Assembly (NCBI RefSeq): GCF_032854445.1
Contig: NC_088300.1
Location: 71,212,984 to 71,276,983, forward strand
Length of the DNA: 64,000 bases
Reading direction: 5' to 3'
Origin: Liolophura sinensis
Lineage: Eukaryota > Mollusca > Polyplacophora > Chitonida > Chitonidae
The notes under the pieces were generated by a model, which was given only the letters and a program-made list of their open reading frames with translations, made no database searches and was not told the DNA's origin. The translations under genes and the position numbers were made by a program. Position 1 is the stretch's first letter. Each line of letters opens with the position of its first letter. Below are positions 55,510 through 64,000 of the stretch, piece by piece.

Positions 55510-55716
55510 TCGGATAAATTGCTCCTTTCATCGACTGCCGGGTTTCAAAAGAGGCGAGTTGGTAGACAACAGATTGGATTTGCTGAAACTGAAAGTCACT
55601 TCACATTGCTGTTTGAAAGTCTAAAATATGGGACAATATATAATTGTGAAGTTTCGTGCAGTTTTGCAGATAAATTGCCTGGATCAGGTTTCTTGTGCAC
55701 AGGGACTACAAAATAA
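55510..55716 (+). CDS. possible terminal exon, family unknown
   Basis: After a good acceptor (GATTTTTAG), 68 codons are open to a TAA, with non-repetitive composition, GFAETESHFTLLFESLKYGT and paired Cys residues. A weak resemblance to the end of a fibronectin-III-like domain (L-K-Y-G-T-x-Y) is only suggestive. No partner exon was found upstream. Confidence 0.3.
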   Translation, partial: SDKLLLSSTAGFQKRRVGRQQIGFAETESHFTLLFESLKYGTIYNCEVSCSFADKLPGSGFLCTGTTK

Positions 55717-56165
55717 ATTCAGATGAAGTCATGCTTGAGAATGAGCTGGCTTTGATGAAAGATTCCATACCTTGGAATGGGTATTCCAGACCTCCTGCTG
55801 ATCACCTGCGATTGGCGACAAGACCACGACCCCTGGATCAAGCTACCAACGCAACTAAGCAACGTAACATCAGGATTAGCCTCCACTGCCTTGGAAAACA
55901 AGGACAAATTATTGATATAAAATCTACTGAGAGACTGAAAAGACTGACAGAGAAATTAATAATTTATTTCTACAATGGCAAACCACTAAAGATAGTTTTC
56001 TTAACCAAAAGCAAGGAATCCGTCCATCAAAAACACCACAGCTATATATACTCGTTTACAAGTCCAGAGTGTAATCATGCAAGGATATGTTATCAAAACA
56101 CAATGCAATATCGAAACAAGAACATACAACTAATATTAACCACAATGAAATATTTACTTATGTAA
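55695..56165 (+). CDS. 156-codon ORF of unknown nature
   Basis: Longer than expected by chance in AT-rich DNA. Its start overlaps the end of the preceding frame. It has a Lys-rich C-terminal half and no recognised domain, signal peptide or membrane segment. It may be a decayed exon or transposon fragment. Confidence 0.25.
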   Translation: MHRDYKINSDEVMLENELALMKDSIPWNGYSRPPADHLRLATRPRPLDQATNATKQRNIRISLHCLGKQGQIIDIKSTERLKRLTEKLIIYFYNGKPLKIVFLTKSKESVHQKHHSYIYSFTSPECNHARICYQNTMQYRNKNIQLILTTMKYLLM

Positions 56166-56991
56166 TTGCAGTGGATTTAAACACATACATGATCTATCAA
56201 ACCTATACCAGATAATGTGATTAGAAACCTCCCCATTACAACGTTGAATGTGTTCCTGCCAACGCATCAGTTTATGACACAGTATGCTATATGCAGATGT
56301 AAACCATGGCTTTAAAGCAAGCGGAGGATTAATATTGTTTGGGTAATATCTGACTGTTAAAACAGTTTGCTATTTTACTCTTCAATACTAATATCTATAT
56401 CGTAGTCTGCATTGTGAAGTTTTGTCTCTATCCCTGAATACATACTTGTAATTATGAAAATTGAAATTTAATTGATACGATGTGCCTAAATATCGAGTAA
56501 TATTCCTTTTCGGAATTACACTTCTGGGGCATTACAGCAAATATGTATACAGCCTGAAAACCCAAAAGGCAGAGTTGGATTTGATTTTCGAAAGAATACA
56601 TAGTAAACAAAATGTTAGTGAAATTCCAATTTGTTCATACTCTCGATAAATGCGAGACCCCCCTCCCCTTCCTCCATCCCCCCTTCCCCCGGGCTCTGCA
56701 TCTTTCCCTCTTTTCCTAACGTTCATCTACTTTTCTATCACGGAAGGTTATTCTCCCCAAGTACCAGCTCTCTGCCCATGAGACTGTATTAACGTGTGGG
56801 TTATTTGCTGATCTATGTGCTCTATAATGCCTGGATGAGTTATGCCCCTTGGAACCCTTACGTTATCTGATTCATTAAGTACAATTGGGCTTTAAGTATG
56901 TTTGGGGTTTAACCTCGTATATAACAATTTTTCATTGAAACCTAATTTTGTCATTATGTATGTGTACATAGAATGTGTCTTCTTGTGGCAG

Positions 56992-57180
56992 GCCGTCAAA
57001 GTGCGGCCGCCACTGAAGTATCATGCCGAAAACACCAAACAAGACACCCCACCCACTCACATTACACTGACACCGGGCCAAAGAGTGATGTTTCCGTGCT
57101 CTAACCTCTCAGGGTTGAGCGCCAAGCGAGGCAGCAGCAAGTCTGAAGGAAGGATGGATCATACTAGGTCGTTTGTTTTC
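56992..57180 (+). CDS. possible internal exon, family unknown
   Basis: Following TTCTTGTGGCAG, the frame reads AVKVRPPLKYHAENTKQDTP, then THITLTPGQRVMFPCSNLSG, with higher GC than its surroundings. A possible donor is AG|GTCGTT near 57168. I considered uroporphyrinogen synthase and immunoglobulin-like folds, without enough agreement. Confidence 0.3.
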
Positions 57181-57289
57181 GGTTGTTGGCTCTCATGTGT
57201 GATTGCTAACCTTTTCCGGAGATATTACACCATTTTTACCTTCCATGCTTTCATTTTGCCATCCAGAGTAACAAACGTTAAATAGTTTA

Positions 57290-58550
57290 ATGAGTTTGTC
57301 TGACGCTTCGTAGTGTTTTTGACTCTGCATAAAACAAAAAGCAAGGTGCATGCTTTTCTAGTACATGGAAAATTTCTGGTAACATCTCGGAAATTCGGAC
57401 GATTTTTTTTTGCGTTTTTGCGACCAACTTAATTTGAATTAGGGCTTTTTTCTTCTTAGCGCAGTTGTGGAGCACATCAAGCTCGCTTGGAGCTGCAAAA
57501 CAACAAAAATCAAACCTACACTACCTATACTTTTTCTACTAACATGGAAAAAATTACTTCCCTCCAGCGTAATGAAGCAATAGACATGTATACTGCATTT
57601 CAATGCATTTCGGGTAGGGCCATTAAAGTGAGGAAATAAGCCAATCAGTCATTAAATGGAACATACCTTTTCTGGCACTGGGAATGATTCCCATCTGAAT
57701 ACAAGAATTTTCAAATTCTTAACAAAACGTCTAGTTACTATCGGTAAAATTACTGTCGTTGTATTGCAAACAGATTCCAAGACCCTATAAGACTTATACA
57801 TGGTGTGTGTAAGCTATAATGAGCTCAATTAAAGTTCTGGCCCTTTTTAAAAACAGTTTGTAAACACAGATGGCGGGTGATGAGTTCACAGCGATCAAAA
57901 CCCAGAACTTCATACATTAATGGTTTTCCCTTGAGGCCAAAATCGAAATGCGGATGTTTAAAAACGCCCATATTTTCGTTCATATTACTAAAAAAACGCT
58001 CACCAATTTCTTTACAAATATTTGTACTGACAATGTTTTCATTAATGGTGGTGGAAAATCCTTCTCCGGACTCGTTAGGCGCCCTAAATACCATAAATAT
58101 AAAAACAGTTACGACAAAAACAGATGATTACGGCGCCATACAAAACATTTTGCTTCAACAAAAATAAGGTTAAACATAAAAGGTAATGTTTTTCGAGATA
58201 ATTAAAAAAAAAATGTTTCCTGAACCTTAACATAAAAGGTGCCAAAGAGTTGAAAATAGACGTTAGGCGTTAACATCAATAATAAAGCATGCGGAAACAA
58301 CATCAATGTTCGTTCAAACACAAATAAAATTTACTTCACAACTTTGTAAAAGATTAAAGAGACAATACTGAAAGATATTCGCCATATTTGGCAATTGTGA
58401 AATCAAACAAGATTGACCTTAGGCAACCATATACTTCACGAGAGTCGTTTCGCCATTTTTGAAAAACACATTTTAGAATCATGTGAATCACTGTTCCCAG
58501 CCAAAAAATGAGAAACTCCCAGCAAATGTGACAGAGTTTGTGAACAAAAT
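57290..58550. other. AT-rich spacer
   Basis: I see no supported gene, repeat or RNA here. The 89-codon minus frame at 57825 and its antisense have no domain. Confidence 0.4.
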
Positions 58551-58559
58551 GTAAAACAA

Positions 58560-58980
58560 GCGCCTAGTCATATGTGTACAGTACTGCACACCTAGTCATA
58601 TGTGTACAGTGCTAAATATCCAGTCATATGTGTACAATGTTACATAACTAGTCATATGTGTACAGTGCTACATAGCCAGTCATATGTGAGCAATGCTACA
58701 CACCTAGTCATATGTGTAGAGTGCTACATAACCAATCACATGTGTACAGTGCTACATACTCAATCATATAGGTACAATACAACATGCTCAATCATATGTG
58801 TACAGTGCCACATAACCAATCATATGTGTACAGTGCTACATAGCCAATTATATGAGCACAGTGATACATAACCAGTCATATATGTACAGTGCTACACAAT
58901 CGGTGTTACGTATACAGTGCTACATAACCTGCAATGTATACAGTCATATATACAGTCAGTGTCGCTATCATATGTGTACA
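58560..58980 (+). repeat. 29-bp minisatellite
   Basis: The unit AGTCATATGTGTACAGTGCT-ACATAACCA repeats about 14 times with drift. Frames cycle every three units, which gives false ORFs. Confidence 0.9.
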
Positions 58981-59560
58981 GTGCTACATAACCAGCTATC
59001 TGCTGACCAGTGTACCTATCATATGTGTACAATGCTGCAAAACCAGCTATCTACTGAGCAGTGTACCTGTTATATGTGTACAATGCTGCAAAACCAGCTA
59101 GCTGCTGCAGCACTGTACCGCTGCATAACCAGCTAGCTGCTGAGCACTGTACCTATCACATGTGTACAATGCTGCCTAAACAACTATCTGCTGAGCAGTG
59201 TACCTATCACATGGGTACAATGCTGCATAACCAGTTATTTGCTGAGCAGTGTAACTATCACATCTGTACAATGCTACATAACCAGCTATTTGCTGAGCAG
59301 TGTACCTATCACATGGGTACAATGCTACATAACCAGCTAGCTGCTGAGCAGTGTACCTATCACATGGGTACAATGCTGCATAACCAGTTATCTGCTGAGC
59401 AGTGTACCTATCACATTTGTACAATGCTACATAACCAGCTATTTGCTGAGCAGTGTACCCATCACATCTGTACAATGCTACATAACCAGCTAGCTGCTGA
59501 GCAGTGTACCTATCACGAGGGTACAATGCTACATAACCAGTTAGCTACTGATACATTATA
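58980..59560 (+). repeat. 51-bp minisatellite derived from the 29-bp unit
   Basis: Each unit holds a 29-bp-like part (TATCACATGTGTACAATGCT, GCATAACCA) plus 22 bp (GCTATCTGCTGAGCAGTGTA). About 11 copies. The 176-codon plus and 116-codon minus frames are artefacts of the 51-bp period. Confidence 0.92.
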
Positions 59561-59845
59561 CCTATCACACTTCCATTATTTGGCAAAATAAGATTAAATA
59601 ATAATTCCTACACCAACACGTGGCATAATGAAAGACATAAAGTCCAGTTAATTTCCGTTCTATGTATGCCATGATATGGTGTCGGTGGTATTCATCTCAC
59701 CAAACAGCGCGTCACTAAGGATATGGTCGGGCTTTGCCAATAAAACCTAACATAGCAATGGTTCCGTCGGTTTTGCGGTCAATATATTCGTTACATCTCC
59801 GCTGATATCAGAGGATACCACTAACGCATTAAAATTACACATTAT

Positions 59846-60853
59846 CTATGTGTTTGTATCCAAACTTGCACTTTCCGTTCGTCTTATGGTGAAGCTGTTG
59901 ATTTTCCTTGCCACATTCTTGTAGGCGTCCCTGTATTTCTTGTTGACGAGCCCGTATACAACAGGGTTAGCTGCGGACGACATCCAGACAAAGGTAAAAG
60001 ATATTACGTGAACCCAGTCCGGCATGAACATTCCGGCCTGTCCAATGCCGTTGACCAGAAGTGCCGGTAAAGTCGTGACAAGATACACGATATACACCAT
60101 GGCCAACATCAAGGTCATTCGGGTCTCTGTGTTCCGAGCCGCCCTGGAGGTGGTCGCTTGTCCTATGACGCCCACTCTCTTCCTGCTTGCGATCACATAC
60201 AGAACAATCCGAATGTAACACAGAGTCATGAAAACCAAAGGGAATATGGACACAACACCTATGATAACGGGTCTCAGTATACCATTTCCGGTCCATCCGC
60301 AGTTCCTGTCCCAAGATTCGAACCCGAAATTTCCCAAAGAATCGTCAAACAATGTCGGTGATAAAATCAGAAAGGGGACTAGGAAAACACATGTACATAT
60401 TACAGCCACTGCTCGTTGGCCACTTATCTGATGGTATTTGCTCTTCAGAACAATAGCTATATACCTGTTGATGGCTATAGCACCTGTACTTAGCACTGAC
60501 GACCCCAGAAGCCAGTTGGTGACGAAGCCAATGGCCCAGCAGGCCTCTGAGGCTGGTGGATGTCCGGTAAAGTATGTATAGGTGTGAACAGGAACAGGCA
60601 TGCTTAGAAATAGAAAGTCACAAACACTCAGACTTAAGACTAGGAAGTTTGGGGCGCTTCTCAGCTCTTTGTTGATGATGACTGCTGCAATTACTAAAAG
60701 GTTACCTGGAATCCCGATCAGCATTATAACGCCACTTAACCCAGCCAAAACTATGAACATCGAGTCTCCTTCCGCTGGAATGTCTCCTGTTGAATTCAAA
60801 TTAGTATCGTTGCCTCCAGAACCGTTGAGGGCTTCAAGAAGCAGACTTTCCAT
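59846..60853 (-). CDS. rhodopsin-family GPCR with canonical residues (copy 3)
   Basis: This intronless 335-residue frame shares architecture and length with copy 1 and is clearly a paralog (long identical stretches such as ELRSAPNFLVLSLSVC and WLLGSSVLSTGAIAINRY). It keeps N51 (1.50), D79 (2.50), C105 and C185 for the extracellular disulfide, NRY 129-131, the TM6 Pro263, and NPVVY (296-300) before helix 8. N-glycosylation sites are at N15 and N20. The NRY variant and helix 8 place it near the Tre1/moody/GPR84 or melatonin-like assemblage; this is inferred from motifs only and the ligand is unknown. Of the three, this is the one most likely to be a conventional receptor. Confidence 0.92.
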   Translation of the reverse strand: MESLLLEALNGSGGNDTNLNSTGDIPAEGDSMFIVLAGLSGVIMLIGIPGNLLVIAAVIINKELRSAPNFLVLSLSVCDFLFLSMPVPVHTYTYFTGHPPASEACWAIGFVTNWLLGSSVLSTGAIAINRYIAIVLKSKYHQISGQRAVAVICTCVFLVPFLILSPTLFDDSLGNFGFESWDRNCGWTGNGILRPVIIGVVSIFPLVFMTLCYIRIVLYVIASRKRVGVIGQATTSRAARNTETRMTLMLAMVYIVYLVTTLPALLVNGIGQAGMFMPDWVHVISFTFVWMSSAANPVVYGLVNKKYRDAYKNVARKINSFTIRRTESASLDTNT

Positions 60854-60909
60854 GTCTGTTGTGATCGGTGCCTAGGCCGTACATCCTTTAATCAGCGTCG
60901 CGCATCCCG

Positions 60910-60918
60910 CTTTTATCG
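60910..60918 (-). promoter_or_regulatory. TATA-like element of GPCR copy 3
   Basis: On the minus strand, CGATAAAAG lies about 57 bp before the ATG, matching the position of CTATAAAAG in copies 1 and 2. GATTAAAGGATGTAC downstream is also shared in modified form. Confidence 0.5.
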
Positions 60919-63289
60919 ACTTGCAACTAACTAGACATAAGCGGTCGTTAGCGGTTGTCATGTGTGCAGCTCAACAGCTTCCTTTGTCTCACAGCGTCAG
61001 TGTGCATGTCCGCCATGCCCGTGGTCTTTTTCACAAATATTTTAAAGCCAGTCTGAAGGCAATTTGATACAAATGTCTATGACGACCTTATTTAGTATCA
61101 CAAGGTTTCATATTTCTTCACTGACAACACTACAAAAGACCATGAAGGGCGTTCCAAGTCTATAATTACAATACTCACTTTACTTATTGTTTAGGCTTCT
61201 TATCAAGGAAGTCCGTTATTCTAGGCATGACATGCAAGTCATTACATGCACTTTGAATGCAACTGTTCACGAAAGCACCGTGTTGGAGTAAAAAACATGG
61301 ACGTCTATACAGCCCCAGCGACGGGTTAAGTTTAATTAGATACAGCTATGACACAGGTCTCCAGAGATCCTAAGCAGACGAGGTCAGAGGAGATCTTGGC
61401 CATTACTGTATAGATGCAGGTCCAAATAAGATGTGCCATCTCTTGTCTTCTTCAAATGAAACAAAGATGGATAAATCTCTGTCACTGCCTTGGCAATATG
61501 GGCATTATGTATTGCTAAAAGGCATTCAGTATACTGTCTGCTGAATGAAAAGAATCGAACTTTACATTTAGATTACTTTCAATTTATACATCAAGTATTC
61601 ATAATTAAACGGGTACAGGTATGCCAGTAGAGGGGCGCAACTGGTATCCACCGGAATACCTGTGCACCGTTGGAAACTTGGATCACCGAATTTCACATAG
61701 ATATTATTCTTGAAAAATTCCAGCAATTCAATGAACTAATATTCAATAAATGATAACAGCTAAACTTTTTGCAATGGCACAACAGTGTCTATTCCAAACT
61801 GAATCTACTTTCTGCAAAGCTCATGTCAATAGGATCGACAAAAGCTTGCTAGTACGATCACTTGAACCCGTAATAAACCGAGCTTTGAACGGGGACTTGT
61901 GCGTTTCAGGAATCCACAATAGTTGTGCTATATACCCGTGTGACAAAGGCATATTTATGTGTCTCTGTAGGAATAAAATAATGTTTATTAAACCGTTCCT
62001 CCGGATTGCATGAAGTGGCGGGAATCGTAGATGTTGCGGTAGACGTATTGCACTCCTGTGCAATTTGACAATAACAGTTCTTGCGAATAAGGATGACATT
62101 ATAATGCACTTCCCTAAAGTTCAATAAGAACCTTTTGCACATTTTGATCTTTTGGACATCTACCATCTATCGGACATTCGGGCACAGCATTAATGTTTGT
62201 GACAAGCTTGAGCCAATCGTACTAAAGGATCTACATTCTCTTGTGTAAACAATTTTTAAACAAAATCTCAAGGGCTGAAAAAACGATTCTTTTTGTTTGA
62301 TTTCATTTTTTATTCTTTGGGTCATGATTGTAAATAATGTCTATATCATAATTCAGAGCATGATTGCATTTGTTATATCAGGGAGGCAAGAAGCAAATAA
62401 AAAGGGGCGGAGTGGGTGGGGGGTGGAGGTGGTGGGGTTGCCATTGTCCCAAACAATAAAGCTCTTGGACTTTATATAGCCGTACCCGCGTTTGAACGTG
62501 TTTTAAGAGAAGAAAATATCCATCGTCAAGGTTGTGATGAAGAAGGCCTATACTGCACATTTTGACACAAACTTAGTTTTCGGATCGCTTCCTTACTTTA
62601 CATTGTATACTTACTTTCCGTTGAAGTACCAATACGATCTATGTAAGTTGTGAAATATTTACTGTAATAGCGCATGGGGATAAACTGAACAATGTTAATT
62701 ATACATACACCAGAGTAATCAGGCCTGTAACCAATAAGGTGGTGGGGTCATACATAGGCAAGCGGAACGACTATCCCAGCCATTTATAGTCCGAGATTCC
62801 AGCTGTCCGGAGACATGTTCTAAATGCCTTTTCGACCAATTAAGGTAAATACAAAAGATGTACGGAGCCTTTTAGTTGAAACTGTTTAAAATTTGTGTGC
62901 TAGGATGGAGATCATCTGAAAGGGGAGCTAGAAACTTGCACAAAATCGCAAAAAGGAAATCCTATCGCTCGTTATGATAAAAACCTAGGGAAACTCCATG
63001 TTTATGTTCTTACTTTCTTTGTGATAGGAAACATGCAGACATGGCTTAATAAAACATTAGTATCGTTGTGTAAATATTATCACCTTGGTACAAATATGCC
63101 ATAAAATAGGGCAAATACTGAGCTGAGTTTTCCTGGGTGCTGGAGGATAAGAGACCTTCCGGACGAATTAATAGATATAATTTTTCACGTCGTTTGAGTG
63201 CTGAGTTACCATACCGTGACAACATGACGACATTGACGTTTTTTCCCCGAGGTTAAAAAATCTGACCAATGAAACTGAACAAAATAGTT
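60919..63289. other. right-hand spacer
   Basis: The longest frames (61750-62013 plus, 61821-62099 minus) have no recognised domain. A short GGGTGGGGGGTGGAGGTGGT stretch lies at 62411-62440. Confidence 0.4.
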
Positions 63290-63412
63290 TTATTTATTTA
63301 TCTGATTGGTGTTTTACGCCGTAATCAAAAATATTTCACTTATACGACGGCGGCCAGCATTATAGTGGGAGGAAACCGGGCAGAGCCCGGGGGTAACCCA
63401 GGAACATTAACA
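63290..63412 (-). mobile_element. SINE 3' half, minus orientation
   Basis: In reverse it has CCCGGGCTCTGCCCGGTTTC, CTCCCACTATAATGCTGGCC, GTATAAGTGAAATATTTTTG and an AATCAGATAAATAAATA tail. The head is missing. Confidence 0.82.
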
Positions 63413-64000
63413 GTATTACCTTTCTAAATCGGAAAACTCACTGAAAAGATTTTTAAAATTCATTTGCTAAAAAAGGGAAAAGCTATAGTTAGTGTAGGTA
63501 GCAGCAAAAGGGCGCAGCAACTTGTAAGAGACACACTAGCGTTTACTTGCAAACTAACACTGACCGGTGTACAAAGTACAATTAAATCCACGTCACTAAC
63601 ATAACCACAAAGACAATTAGTGGATCCCATGCAGATAAGAGGATTTTATCCAGAGAAAACGTCCACAAAGCTCTCTCAGTTACCATGTTCATTATCAATC
63701 TCCAAAAGCTCACAGTTCCGTCCTCTGCTGACTCAGACATCAACCTGCTTCATTTCTTATCTTTGATCATTTATTCGCTTATTAATTCTCTAATTCTTTA
63801 ACTCTATTCACTCTTCTCTTTTCTCTCTAAATAACTTGATTCACATCGTTCGACCGTTATATATATGCTCAACATGTACACCGAATCCTTGACTATATGA
63901 AACAAATGAAGCGTCTACACCGAAACGTTGGCCATATGGAACTAACAAAGCTGATATCAATTAAACTTCCTTTTTGCCAGCATCACAACCTCTAAATGCC
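63413..64000. other. window end, nothing recognised
   Basis: Two adjacent short echoes (TACACCGAATCCTTGACTAT and TACACCGAAACGTTGGCCAT) at about 63879 and 63917 suggest a two-copy 38-bp repeat. No gene is seen. Confidence 0.35.

Noticed and set aside
56992-57180. Uroporphyrinogen-III synthase exon
   Set aside because: Only a short MFPCSNL-like match to the recalled LFPCGNL motif; the surrounding residues do not agree.
59061-59591. 176-codon repeat ORF and its 116-codon antisense
   Set aside because: Both follow from the 51-bp period of the satellite.

Overview
This window is eukaryotic nuclear DNA from an animal, most likely a mollusc or another lophotrochozoan. It has a spliced gene with GT-AG introns, intronless class A GPCR genes, many tRNA-derived SINEs ending in AATAAA-type tails, a Ty3/Gypsy element, a Tc1 element, a Polinton/Maverick relic and several tandem arrays. 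The animal assignment is firm. The mollusc assignment is an inference from recalled SINE types.

Layout: (1) 330-9970 is a decayed, shortened Polinton/Maverick element bounded by imperfect terminal inverted repeats rich in a TATAG-like pentamer. Inside are remnants of integrase, packaging ATPase, three capsid-related proteins (plus strand), protein-primed DNA polymerase B and C2H2 zinc fingers (minus strand), then a ~600-bp direct duplication whose first copy carries a 178-bp foldback MITE. (2) 9971-12222 is spacer. (3) 12223-36354 holds one complete 14-exon sulfatase gene of the arylsulfatase B type (476 codons plus stop, frame closed across all junctions). Its introns carry SINEs, a 39-bp minisatellite, a Tc1 transposon, A-rich repeats, a Gypsy LTR retrotransposon with both LTRs, and a ~55-bp array. 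(4) 36355-41844 is intergenic with SINEs and a 51-bp array. (5) 41845-60853 carries three minus-strand rhodopsin-family GPCR loci: an intact-length copy with altered signature residues, a truncated copy, and a copy with canonical residues. The first two lie in a segmental duplication (about 42.3-45.9 kb against 47.2-53.4 kb) in which a short repeat has expanded into an 86-bp satellite in only one copy. (6) 54-64 kb is repeat-rich, with a (TA)n run, a composite 29/51-bp satellite, possible isolated exons and mostly unassigned sequence.

Functionally, the window has one well-supported sulfatase, predicted secreted or lysosomal, and a small local GPCR family whose members share a TATA-like element 55-65 bp upstream of the ATG. 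The rest is mobile or repetitive DNA. The strongest candidates for something undescribed are the compact Polinton derivative, the GPCR pair that lost D2.50, and the two cases where a satellite can be seen growing out of a shorter precursor.
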